From contig JACCXH010000050.1 of assembly GCA_013697245.1 (NCBI GenBank), positions 1-64,000 of the forward strand: a stretch of DNA of 64,000 nucleotides, read 5' to 3'. This DNA is from Bacteroidota bacterium (GTDB lineage Bacteria; Bacteroidota; Bacteroidia; B-17B0; Aurantibacillaceae). Each line of letters starts with the position of its first letter. The stretch's first letter is position 1. The notes beneath the pieces are model-generated. The model ran no database searches. It was not told the DNA's origin and saw only the letters and a list, made by a program, of their open reading frames with translations. The translations under genes and the position numbers were made by a program. This document shows positions 7,674-14,694 of this stretch, in pieces.

Positions 7674-9368
7674 TTAATCAATATTATCAGGGTCGAAATA
7701 GTTGTCTTCGTTGCCTTTATTGCCCTTTTTATTCACGGTAAAGTCGGCAGTTTTAAAAGAAACACCTTTAGCTTTAAAACGGTTCTTAGTAGTTTCGGCG
7801 ATATAATCTTTAACATTTACTACAATATCTACAAGGTGCTTTTTTTCATTTGCACCTAAAAGATCACCCTTTTTATTGTTCTGGTCGATACAAATAAAGG
7901 CGGTGTTTTTATACCTTTCAAAAATCGCTTTTAATTTTTTAGCGTCAATTTCCATATCGTGAAGGCTGTCTAAGATGATAAAATTAAATTCGTTTACGCC
8001 GACCTCATTTATCAATTCATCCCCAGTTCTAACATCCAACACATAAAAATCTTCTACTTCGGCCTTACAGTAAATTAACTTATCCTTAAAGGTTTTATTT
8101 AAACCCTCTTCACCGCTGACATAAAGTACCACGCCAAAATTTTCAGCAAGGTAACGGGCAAACCACATACTAAAGGTAGATTTACCTTCGCCCGAATTAC
8201 CATGTATTAAAGCGTGAAAATTAACAGCCGGACAGCCGAAAAATTCTTTCCATAAGCCATCAAAACTAAAAGCCTTATAATCAATTTTAGCTAAGTCGGT
8301 GGCTGGGATAATTTTATCGCTTTTAAATGTAGCGGGCTTTTTTGGCTTTAATCCTTTTTTTGAATTACCGTTTAGGTTATTCTCAGGCTCTATATTTTCA
8401 ACCGCCTTGTTTAATGCTTTTTCGTAGGCAGGATTAATTACCTTTTCTACAATGATTGTATATTGAGTTGTTTTTGATAATACCTCTTTGGTTTTATTAA
8501 TTGCAGCTATGCAATTTTGATGGTGTTGTTTGACAGCGATTATTTTATTTTTTATCGCTGCTATTTGTACCTGCTTATCTTTTTCCCTGCTATCCTCTGT
8601 TAAGACTTGTGTACCCTTTCCTATGGCAGCGCCAATGATTGCAAATTTAAAAACATCCCACCACACAGAAGTTTGTGGTTTCTTTCTTTTCTTTTTTTGA
8701 TAGTCTTTAGCGTCATTTTTAGTTTTATTCTCATCGCTCTTAACCAAACCAATTACTGAACCAAGACCTGCACCAATTCCAATTAATTCATTCCCGCTAC
8801 GTCCCTCCTGGATTTTTAATTGAGCTTCTAATGTTTTAAGCTCTTGCTCTAATTTTTGTTTGCGTTGTTGCTGTGATTGTAAATCTGATAAGAAAAATTT
8901 ATAAAATTGATTTTCTGATTTCACTTCTTTATTGATATACTTTTCGGGCAAAGTGTTCTTAATTGGAATTTCTTTTGGTTCTATTGTCCCGATGTCTTGT
9001 CCTTGCTTATTCTCATTTTGATTATCAATGGAATGTTCGATCTTGTTATCAACGTTAAAAACTGTTTCGCTAATCAATTCCTTAAAAAAATCAGAATCAA
9101 TAGTCGAATTTGAGTTTTTTAAATTAAATGTTGGCTTATCGCTTGCCTGTTCATTTTTTTGTTTGGCATCATTATCAATCACTCCCCTTAAAGATTTTTC
9201 CAGCGGGTTTTCTTTTTCGGGTTGCTGTTTATTTTTATCTATAATTCCTTTTAACTGGCCTACACGTTCTTTGTAGCTGTATTTATTTTTACAGGCTAAA
9301 GAACAAAATCGTGCGCCACCTCTCTTATCAGAAAGTAAAGCGCCACACATTAAACAGTACTTTTTCAT
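7674..9368 (-). CDS. Zinc-finger / RecA-like ATPase of the integrative element
   Basis: A 564-aa protein with an unusual architecture. Residues 5-26 form a C4 zinc ribbon (C5, C8, C22, C26, with FCSLAC). A glutamine/lysine-rich segment likely to be coiled coil follows at about 160-190. Two short glycine-rich hydrophobic stretches (about 194-208 and 237-251) could insert in or contact a membrane. A RecA/RadA/KaiC-type core starts near 380: Walker A GNSGEGKST (390-398), a YVSGEEG motif like the RadA catalytic region (416-422), and Walker B FIILDS (463-468). RadA also combines a zinc finger with this ATPase fold, but the spacing and middle region here differ and no Lon-like domain follows. The protein may act in DNA transactions of the element such as replication, partition or recombination. 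Matching TTAATCGATTAA palindromes on both sides suggest site-specific DNA binding or autoregulation, which is inference. Confidence 0.75.
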   Translation of the reverse strand: MKKYCLMCGALLSDKRGGARFCSLACKNKYSYKERVGQLKGIIDKNKQQPEKENPLEKSLRGVIDNDAKQKNEQASDKPTFNLKNSNSTIDSDFFKELISETVFNVDNKIEHSIDNQNENKQGQDIGTIEPKEIPIKNTLPEKYINKEVKSENQFYKFFLSDLQSQQQRKQKLEQELKTLEAQLKIQEGRSGNELIGIGAGLGSVIGLVKSDENKTKNDAKDYQKKKRKKPQTSVWWDVFKFAIIGAAIGKGTQVLTEDSREKDKQVQIAAIKNKIIAVKQHHQNCIAAINKTKEVLSKTTQYTIIVEKVINPAYEKALNKAVENIEPENNLNGNSKKGLKPKKPATFKSDKIIPATDLAKIDYKAFSFDGLWKEFFGCPAVNFHALIHGNSGEGKSTFSMWFARYLAENFGVVLYVSGEEGLNKTFKDKLIYCKAEVEDFYVLDVRTGDELINEVGVNEFNFIILDSLHDMEIDAKKLKAIFERYKNTAFICIDQNNKKGDLLGANEKKHLVDIVVNVKDYIAETTKNRFKAKGVSFKTADFTVNKKGNKGNEDNYFDPDNID

Positions 9369-9394
9369 GGTCGTTATTTTTAATCGTTTACTAC

Positions 9395-9460
9395 AATTAA
9401 TCGATTAATTATCCGATTAATCGGTTATTCAGGGGTTTAATCGATTAATTAATCGATTAA
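9395..9460. repeat. Right array of TTAATCGATTAA palindromes upstream of the ATPase
   Basis: Exact TTAATCGATTAA copies lie at 9397-9408, 9437-9448 and 9449-9460, the last two abutting to form a 24-bp palindrome. A phase-shifted palindrome CCGATTAATCGG lies at 9413-9424. The array occupies the 5' leader of the ATPase gene, which starts at 9368, so a bound protein would control its transcription. It matches the three-copy array beyond the gene's 3' end. Confidence 0.78.
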
Positions 9461-9473
9461 TTTTTACTTGTTT

Positions 9474-9500
9474 AAAAAGGGGCAGTATTTCCGCCCCTTA
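9474..9500 (-). terminator. Intrinsic terminator of the 80-aa acidic protein gene
   Basis: AAGGGGC and GCCCCTT form a stem around a 9-nt loop, and the minus strand continues into TTTTTAAAC. It lies 21 bp past the stop codon of the 80-aa gene and separates it from the ATPase gene. Confidence 0.8.
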
Positions 9501-9520
9501 GTTTTTAACCCGCTTTTGGA

Positions 9521-9763
9521 TTACTTGTCCTCGTCTTCTTCCTCTTCATCATCATCTTCTTCTTCGATGTTCTCGATAAGTTCCTCAAGATGTTCTTCTA
9601 ACTCATCAATGATCTTAGCGTCTTCTTTGTCATAGAAAACTTCGATTTCGATTTCATCGTCTTCGTTCTTTCCTAAAACTCGGTTGTTTAAACCTGTTTC
9701 TGCTAACTTTTCTGTGAAGTCACCGAATACTTCGGTTGGCACTTCAAATTCAATTTTTCTCAT
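9521..9763 (-). CDS. Small acidic protein of unknown function
   Basis: An 80-aa cytoplasmic protein. The first ~50 residues could form a small alpha/beta fold (IEFEVPTEVFGDFTEKLAE, then IEIEVFYDKEDAKIIDEL). The remainder is a helical, extremely acidic tail (EEHLEELIENIEEEDDDEE and on). I do not recognise the family. Acidic tails of this kind occur in DNA mimics, chaperone-like partners and basic-protein binders. The gene lies inside the integrative element with its own terminator and a stem-loop upstream. The ATG at 9763 is the only sensible start. No signal peptide or membrane segment is seen. Confidence 0.65.
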   Translation of the reverse strand: MRKIEFEVPTEVFGDFTEKLAETGLNNRVLGKNEDDEIEIEVFYDKEDAKIIDELEEHLEELIENIEEEDDDEEEEDEDK

Positions 9764-9819
9764 ATTCTTTGGTTTTAAATTTTAATGTAATTTGTTTTTT
9801 TCTTTGCTTTTTAACTTTC

Positions 9820-9865
9820 GTAAGGAGGGCAAACTTTTTTTAATGCCTGTTTGCCCTGCTCTTAC
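9820..9865. promoter_or_regulatory. Strong stem-loop upstream of the 80-aa gene
   Basis: AGGGCAAAC (9826-9834) pairs with GTTTGCCCT (9849-9857), extended by GTAAG/CTTAC outside a small bulge. On the minus strand no T-run follows directly, so it resembles a structured leader or processing site more than a clean terminator. It lies between the HTH gene ending at 9899 and the 80-aa gene starting at 9763. Confidence 0.6.
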
Positions 9866-9898
9866 TGACTATTTTACCTAATACCCGTTTAACGTTTT

Positions 9899-10213
9899 TT
9901 AGGTGATGATAACCCGTTTGCGTTTTAAGCTTTTCATAAAATTTAAGACTTCGGCTTTTTTAAAAAGCAGCTTGCGCCCGATCCTATAAAAAGGCATACC
10001 CAATTTTTTATAATTGTGTATGCTTACCTTTGAGCATCTTAGGAATTTTGACAGTTCCAAAATATTAAATACTTCTTCTTCCGATTTAATATCGTTTTTG
10101 ATTGTGCCATCTCCTTCTTTGCTCCCGTTTATTGCTTCTGCTATCAACTTTTTGGTTAGTGTTATAAACTCTTCTATGGTGAGAGTGTATAACGGTTTAT
10201 TATCTTCACTCAT
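9899..10213 (-). CDS. Excisionase-family HTH DNA-binding protein
   Basis: A 104-aa cytoplasmic protein. The C-terminal half (about residues 47-98) matches the MerR-like/HTH_17 excisionase fold: EEVFNILELSKFLRCSKVSI, then a wing with PFYRIGRKLLFKKAEVLNFM and a basic tail. In Bacteroidota integrative elements such small proteins commonly act as recombination directionality factors or repressors. A second protein of the same fold lies directly upstream at 10285-10563. The pair may therefore control excision by the tyrosine recombinase. Which sites they bind is unknown. The palindromes at 7426-7468 and 7527-9460 are candidates. The family assignment is secure at the fold level, the role is inferred. 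Confidence 0.8.
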   Translation of the reverse strand: MSEDNKPLYTLTIEEFITLTKKLIAEAINGSKEGDGTIKNDIKSEEEVFNILELSKFLRCSKVSIHNYKKLGMPFYRIGRKLLFKKAEVLNFMKSLKRKRVIIT

Positions 10214-10284
10214 TTTTCCTTCTTTTTTTAATCAATGGTTTTGAAAACTCTAAGTTTTCGTAGCCAATAACAACCCTTGATTAT

Positions 10285-10563
10285 TTATTCATGGTTCACC
10301 TCCTTTTCTTTTTTTGTTTTCATCCATGCGTTTAATTCATGCTTGGAGAAATGTAATTTTTTGCCCTTCTTATGAAAAGGTATTTTTTTGTTGCTTGTAT
10401 AATCGTATAATGTCGTCACCGGCATTTTTAAATACTGGCTTGCCTGCTGTACATTAAAAAACTCGTCTTCATCCTGCTTTTGTTTTAAACCTTGCTCAAC
10501 GGCTTCACTGATAATTATTTTTAAATCATCTGCGCTTAGGTTTTCTATTATCAATCGTTTCAT
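10285..10563 (-). CDS. Excisionase-family HTH DNA-binding protein (second copy)
   Basis: A 92-aa protein starting at the ATG at 10563. An in-frame ATG at 10602 would add 13 residues, but the shorter form begins with the conserved-looking MKRLIIENLSADDLKIIISE. The HTH_17 domain occupies about residues 33-86: FFNVQQASQYLKMPVTTLYD, IPFHKKGKKLHFSKHELNAW, then a lysine-rich tail. The N-terminal helix resembles that of the neighbouring 104-aa HTH protein (both have a short ..EEFI/ADDL.. helix before the domain), so the two are probably old duplicates. Expected role: DNA bending or repression in excision control of the element. Confidence 0.8.
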   Translation of the reverse strand: MKRLIIENLSADDLKIIISEAVEQGLKQKQDEDEFFNVQQASQYLKMPVTTLYDYTSNKKIPFHKKGKKLHFSKHELNAWMKTKKEKEVNHE

Positions 10564-10699
10564 GGTAAATAATTTTTTAAATAAATAAGAGTTCTTTCTC
10601 ACTTATAAGTAAAGGTAATAGGCAAAGAAGGGGGCGGGGTAGCCCCGATTTACACCCCGATTTTAGGAATGTTTTGTTTTGATGAGCATAGAAACGAAA

Positions 10700-10731
10700 A
10701 ACCCCAAACAGATTGAGGTCTGTTTGGGGTT
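10700..10731 (-). terminator. Strong intrinsic terminator of the 270-aa gene
   Basis: A perfect 13-bp stem (10700-10712 with 10719-10731, AACCCCAAACAGA and its complement) closes a 6-nt loop. The minus strand continues TTTCG after the stem. It sits about 20 bp beyond the stop of the gene at 10751. Confidence 0.88.
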
Positions 10732-10750
10732 AGTTAGAGTTTTGTATTGA

Positions 10751-11563
10751 TTACAAAGTTTTATTTATAGAATCAATTTCTTTTTGAACTAAGGCAATAC
10801 CATCTGCGTGTTTAATATCTGCAAATTGTCTTTTGACGAATTCAAGATCTGCCAACAATAGCTTGTCTGCCTTTATATAAGGAAGATCTTTAATAACTTT
10901 ATACAAGGGTGCATTATCAATATTACTGTATGGCCAGTTAAATAGTGCATGGCCAAACCTTGTTAATGCGGCTAATGAAACATCGTCTTTACGTGTTTGT
11001 ATGCCCATTATTTTAAGAACAAAATAATACATTAAGGCTTGCCTTTTACGGGTAAATTCAGGGTTTTTTATTTTGCCTTCTGTTTCTTCTAGTGTTTTTG
11101 GTAGTTCAGTTATAGTATCTTTCCCTGCATTAACATTACCCACTGGTAACAACAATAATTTATCTAAATATATTGATAGAACTCTATACACGCCATTGGT
11201 GTAATGTTCAAAATCCAACTCGGCGAAAATAGGCTCGTTTATTTTAAGTTTTTGAAACAGTAAGGTTTTACTATATTCATCATCATTAAAATAATTAGTT
11301 AGGTTGGTGCGTACAAATGAAACCATCTTATCTCTATACTTAGTGAGCAGCTTTTTTCGGATAAATTCTTCTCTGTCAAAATCGACGGTTTCAAAATACT
11401 CATTGGGCGGTACAACACTAAAAATTCCTGTTATATATTCCCGCAAGGTTTCAACAAAGTAAATTTGATCGTTAATATCCGATAGGGGCTTTATACTTTC
11501 ATTAAAGTCTTTAACAAAGGCATTATAAACTATTGCTACAACTTGCTTTCGGTCATCTATCAT
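10751..11563 (-). CDS. Unrecognised 270-aa protein of the integrative element
   Basis: A predicted soluble, mainly helical protein with no signal peptide or membrane segment. I do not recognise a family. Visible features are an aromatic/acidic N-terminal half (FVETLREYITGIFSVVPPNE, then TNLTNYFNDDEYSKTLLF) and a helical C-terminal half with MYYFVLKIMGIQTRKDDVS and FGHALFNWPYSNIDN. It is comparable in size to the RteC-like regulators found in Bacteroidota conjugative elements, but I could not align it convincingly to RteC. It is monocistronic: a terminator lies on each side (11644-11666 upstream, 10700-10731 downstream). A role in element maintenance or regulation is inferred from position only. 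Confidence 0.7.
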   Translation of the reverse strand: MIDDRKQVVAIVYNAFVKDFNESIKPLSDINDQIYFVETLREYITGIFSVVPPNEYFETVDFDREEFIRKKLLTKYRDKMVSFVRTNLTNYFNDDEYSKTLLFQKLKINEPIFAELDFEHYTNGVYRVLSIYLDKLLLLPVGNVNAGKDTITELPKTLEETEGKIKNPEFTRKRQALMYYFVLKIMGIQTRKDDVSLAALTRFGHALFNWPYSNIDNAPLYKVIKDLPYIKADKLLLADLEFVKRQFADIKHADGIALVQKEIDSINKTL

Positions 11564-11643
11564 AAATTAATAACGGTAAAATGAATTATAAATTACAGGC
11601 TAAAATAGATATATTTCTAGCTATTTTATCAAATTAAAATAAA

Positions 11644-11666
11644 AAACGGGGCTATTTACCCCGTTT
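11644..11666 (-). terminator. Intrinsic terminator between integrase and 270-aa gene
   Basis: AAACGGGG (11644-11651) pairs with CCCCGTTT (11659-11666) across a 7-nt loop. On the minus strand it runs into TTTATTTTAA. It lies upstream of the 270-aa gene, so it insulates that gene from integrase and repeat-region transcription. Confidence 0.82.
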
Positions 11667-11809
11667 AAACCGCTACTTTAAAAAAACAAGCGTTAGTGAC
11701 TAAACGCCCGATAAGCAAATATAGTTAAGGAAACAATTAAATCAAATTTTCGGTTGTACTAGCAAGCTAGTTTAGAAAAAGCACGAATAATCACGCAAAA
11801 GCAATTTCC
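11667..11809. other. Non-coding stretch between terminator and tandem array
   Basis: No gene is seen. It contains the palindrome CTAGCAAGCTAG (11759-11770), which carries the same TAGCA core as the adjacent tandem array and may be another site for the same protein. Confidence 0.4.
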
Positions 11810-11916
11810 TAGCAATAACATAGCAACTTTGTAGCAAGTTTGGTGTTTTATAGCATTATCATAGCAACATTATAGCACTTTAATAGCAACTTTATAGCAC
11901 TTTTGTAGCATTAACA
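11810..11916. repeat. 11-bp tandem TAGCA array behind the integrase
   Basis: Nine TAGCA-headed units lie in a row. Eight are exactly 11 bp (starting 11810, 11821, 11851, 11862, 11873, 11884, 11895 and 11906) and one is 19 bp (11832-11850). The consensus is roughly TAGCAnnTTTA. Spacing of about one helical turn puts every copy on the same DNA face. It lies immediately 3' of the recombinase gene. Likely roles are arm-type integrase or excisionase binding sites or an iteron-like array. There are no spacers, so it is not CRISPR. Confidence 0.85.
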
Positions 11917-11949
11917 AGACAGCATTAAAAACTGTCTCGTCATGCCTCC

Positions 11950-13221
11950 TTAGCTTTTTCTTTGCTTTTTCACAAGAGAAACACCCCCAAAAACTTTTGT
12001 CATTTCTTTAGCTCTTAAAGTATCTGCAATTTTAAAATAGCGTTGGGCTGATTTATAACTCCTGTTTCCCGTTATTGCCATAGCGGTTGTTAAACTTCCG
12101 CCACGCTCTAAAAAATTGGTGACAAAGGATTTTTTACTGGTATGAAAGGTGGCACATTGCCAAAGCGGTTGTGTTTCCTCAAATCGGTTAGCACCTCTAA
12201 AATGGATGATCTGAACACTACGTGTTAGTTTAGCTTTTTCCATCACTTTTTTTAAATACTGGTTGGCTTCGCCACCTCTATGTTGTGGCATACAAAACGG
12301 CAAATGCTTTTTAGCATGGCGTTTTATAATTTTCCGGCTATGTGGATTTAAAGGTATAATATTAGGTTCTTTTGTTTTAATAGTCCTGTTGACAATTAAA
12401 TCTCCCTGTATATTTTCGGGCTTCAATCCTTTTATATCTGAATACCTCATGCCTGTAAAACATCCCAAACAATACATATCCCTTACTTCTGCTAATGTCT
12501 TATCTTCCAGTTTTAAATTTAAGAGGGTCATTACTTCATCATAATACAGGTAAATGATCTCTGTATTTTCCCATGTGTTTTTGAATTCTTCTTTTTTGAA
12601 CTCTACTGTTTTATGATAGCCATTTTTATGCGCCCAATTTAAAAAGGCTTTTAGTCGCTTTAAATTTGTCCCGACATAATTATTAAAATACTTTTTTTCA
12701 TTAAAGCAGTAATCCAAATATTCATCATAAAACCGTTGGTTAATATTCTCAAAAGTTAATTTATATCTCCTGCTTTTGCTAAAATTTTCTAAGATTTTAT
12801 AATTTAGCTTAGCATTAGAAACCGTTTTTGGTGTTTTACTAACTGCAAGGCTTTTTAAATAATCCTTATATGCCTCCCATATTGTTTTTTTGTCGGTCAA
12901 ATCCAATAAACGACCATTTAAGTTATCTCTAAAGTATTCGAGTGTTGGGGTTTCATTTAATACTTTGGCTTTATCCGACAACTCTTCTACTTTTGCCTTT
13001 AGTCGGGTTAGTTCTCTGTTATATTCTCCTGCTTCTGAATAGTTCTTTTTTACCTTCATAGTTTCATCACTCCACTTTTGAGCATCAATCCTCATATTGG
13101 TATAATATTGTAACCTTTGCCCGTGAAAACTGTAAAAAAGGAAAATAGGAACATTCTTGATAATAATTTCACCTGTACTCTTATCTTTCCGTTTCTCTAA
13201 ATAAAATTTAACTTCTGCCAT
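11950..13221 (-). CDS. Tyrosine recombinase / integrase (Bacteroidota type)
   Basis: A 423-aa site-specific recombinase with the usual three parts: an N-terminal arm-binding domain (about 1-100), a SAM-like core-binding domain (about 108-205, WEAYKDYLKSLAVSKTPKTV) and a catalytic domain (about 220-410). Visible catalytic positions are R259 (TGMRYSDI), a lysine near 282-284 (TIKTKE), H360 and K363 (FHTSKKSF), N386 (ITGNRSYKS) and the nucleophile Y395 (QRYFKI). The family norm at two of these is Arg (HxxR) and His (GH), so K363 and N386 are unusual. The gene begins 345 bp from serC, and an 11-bp tandem array lies behind it, consistent with attachment-site arm sequences. It should catalyse integration and excision of the 6-kb element. 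Confidence 0.9.
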   Translation of the reverse strand: MAEVKFYLEKRKDKSTGEIIIKNVPIFLFYSFHGQRLQYYTNMRIDAQKWSDETMKVKKNYSEAGEYNRELTRLKAKVEELSDKAKVLNETPTLEYFRDNLNGRLLDLTDKKTIWEAYKDYLKSLAVSKTPKTVSNAKLNYKILENFSKSRRYKLTFENINQRFYDEYLDYCFNEKKYFNNYVGTNLKRLKAFLNWAHKNGYHKTVEFKKEEFKNTWENTEIIYLYYDEVMTLLNLKLEDKTLAEVRDMYCLGCFTGMRYSDIKGLKPENIQGDLIVNRTIKTKEPNIIPLNPHSRKIIKRHAKKHLPFCMPQHRGGEANQYLKKVMEKAKLTRSVQIIHFRGANRFEETQPLWQCATFHTSKKSFVTNFLERGGSLTTAMAITGNRSYKSAQRYFKIADTLRAKEMTKVFGGVSLVKKQRKS

Positions 13222-13493
13222 AGTATGCTTTTTATGGGGTTATATTAACATCTTTCTACATACGAATTTACATACATTTTTTGGTTAATTGGCTTAAATT
13301 CCCATTTATCCTGTTTAAGTTATAAACAGTCTGAAACGCCATATAATAGGCTATATTATTAAATAAAGTAAAGTTAATTTATTTTGTTTAAGTGTTCACA
13401 TACCTCCTCCGTAGGAGGATATTGTGTTTGCATACATGTAAGCACCAAATACAAGTCCTTCTCCTTTGGAGAAGGATTTAGGATGAGGCCAAC
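13222..13493. other. Non-coding region between integrase and serC terminator
   Basis: No gene is seen. It is AT-rich near the integrase start and contains the attachment-site candidate at 13356-13369. Two small palindromes follow: CCTCC/GGAGG (13406-13418) and the dispersed TCCTTCTCC/GGAGAAGGA repeat (13456-13488). The right end of the integrative element probably lies here. Confidence 0.5.
13456..13488 (-). repeat. Dispersed palindromic repeat, copy 1
   Basis: TCCTTCTCC, a TTT loop, then GGAGAAGGA, followed by TTTAGGATGAGG. A second copy in the opposite orientation is at 44252-44286, so this is a REP-like repeat family. Similar sequences are common between genes in Bacteroidota as I remember them. 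No transposase accompanies either copy. Confidence 0.75.
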
Positions 13494-13523
13494 AAAAAAG
13501 GTGAACAATAAGCTCACCTTTTT
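13494..13523 (-). terminator. Intrinsic terminator downstream of serC
   Basis: AAAAAGGTGA pairs with TCACCTTTTT around a 9-nt loop (13505-13513). The T-run on the minus strand follows the stem. It sits about 45 bp past the serC stop, separating serC from the integrative element. Confidence 0.85.
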
Positions 13524-13566
13524 AAAATCAGCGCCAATCATATTCATCAGCGTCATCTGCGTTCCA

Positions 13567-14640
13567 TTACGCAAATTTATTTTCAAACTCTTTCATTACA
13601 TCTACCAACACTTGTACACTTTCTAAAGGCAAAGCATTGTACATAGAGGCGCGGTAACCACCCACATCGCGGTGTCCGCGAATACCACTGATATTTGCGT
13701 CTTTCCATAATTTATCAAACTCAGGTTCTAATTCCGGTTTGGTAATTAAGAAACAGGCGTTCATGTTACTGCGGTCTTCTACAGCAGTTGTGCCTACAAA
13801 TAAAGTATTGCGATCGATCTCGTTATATAAAAGATCGGCTTTTTGTTGGTTAATTTTTTCGATCCAGGCAACTCCCCCATTCTTCTTTAACCATTTTAAA
13901 GTTAATAGCGTGACATAAATTGGAAATACCGGTGGCGTATTATACATACTACCACCTTTAATGTGTACCTGGTAATCCAGCATTGACAGCATCTTGCGGC
14001 CTGTTTTTCCTAAAGCGCCTTTTTTTACCATTACCATGGTGCTTCCGGCCGGACCCATATTTTTTTGAGCACCGGCATAAATTAAAGTAAAATCTTTAGC
14101 ATTTATTTTCCTGCTAAAAATATCGGAACTCATATCGCATACCAAAGGAATATTAGTTTTAGGAAATTGTTTTAGCTGCGTTCCAAAAATTGTATTGTTG
14201 CTGGTAATGTGTAAATAATCTGCATCAGTTGGGATCTCGTAACCTTTTGGGATATAATTAAAGTTCTTATCCTCTGAGCTTGCAATTACTTTTGTGTTAC
14301 CAAGGATCTTTGCTTCTTTAATAGCCTTGCTGGCCCATACACCGGTATTTACATAAGCTGCGTAACCTTTATCGGTTAAAAGATTATAAGGCACCATAGC
14401 AAATTGCAAACTGGCACCGCCTCCTAAATACATGACATCGTAATCATCGCCCACTTCAAATAATTCTTTTATAATGGCATGCGATTCGTCAATTACCTTT
14501 TCGTAATTTTTGCTACGGTGCGAAATTTCCAGCAACGATAAATTTAAATTATCAAAATTGATACAAGCATCTGAAGCTTGTTTTAAAACTTCTTCGGGTA
14601 AAATTCCGGGGCCTGCGCTAAAATTGTGTGGCTTTGACAT
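13567..14640 (-). CDS. serC: Phosphoserine aminotransferase
   Basis: A 357-aa PLP-dependent class V aminotransferase, the usual length for SerC. It converts 3-phosphohydroxypyruvate and glutamate to O-phosphoserine in serine synthesis, and the analogous vitamin B6 pathway step in many bacteria. Signatures seen are the N-terminal HNFSAGPGILPEEVL, the substrate loop HRSKNYEKVI, the cofactor region YLGGGASLQFAMVPYNL, the PLP lysine segment LIYAGAQKNMGPAGSTMVMV (Lys in QKN) and the C-terminal GIRGHRDVGGYRASMYNALP. It lies 54 bp after the WG-repeat gene on the same strand and has its own terminator. No serA neighbour is visible. The integrative element begins just beyond its 3' end. Confidence 0.97.
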   Translation of the reverse strand: MSKPHNFSAGPGILPEEVLKQASDACINFDNLNLSLLEISHRSKNYEKVIDESHAIIKELFEVGDDYDVMYLGGGASLQFAMVPYNLLTDKGYAAYVNTGVWASKAIKEAKILGNTKVIASSEDKNFNYIPKGYEIPTDADYLHITSNNTIFGTQLKQFPKTNIPLVCDMSSDIFSRKINAKDFTLIYAGAQKNMGPAGSTMVMVKKGALGKTGRKMLSMLDYQVHIKGGSMYNTPPVFPIYVTLLTLKWLKKNGGVAWIEKINQQKADLLYNEIDRNTLFVGTTAVEDRSNMNACFLITKPELEPEFDKLWKDANISGIRGHRDVGGYRASMYNALPLESVQVLVDVMKEFENKFA

Positions 14641-14694
14641 ATAATTTGGTTTAGTTTTTAAATGCTGTTTGAGACTTTAAAATTAATAAATGTT

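Larger units (their letters stand above)
7262..13380. mobile_element. Small integrative element with tyrosine recombinase
   Basis: About 6 kb of minus-strand genes lies between the T9SS cargo genes and serC. It contains a Bacteroidota-type tyrosine recombinase, two excisionase-family HTH proteins, a RecA-like ATPase flanked by palindromes, and three accessory proteins of unknown role. Each gene or gene pair has its own strong terminator or stem-loop. No relaxase, conjugation, portal or capsid gene is present, so if mobile it would depend on a helper. The ends are approximate. The AT-rich near-repeat TTATTAAATAxAGT occurs at 7366-7379 and 13356-13369 and is a weak attachment-site candidate. 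Confidence 0.6.

Noticed and set aside
10751-11563. RteC-type regulator
   Set aside because: Size and context fit, but I could not match the conserved RteC pattern, so it is left as unknown.
11810-11916. CRISPR array
   Set aside because: Units are 11 bp, contiguous and degenerate, with no spacers and no cas genes.
13374-13626. Small open frames on both strands between integrase and serC
   Set aside because: They overlap the repeat, the terminator and the serC 3' end and have no protein-like pattern.
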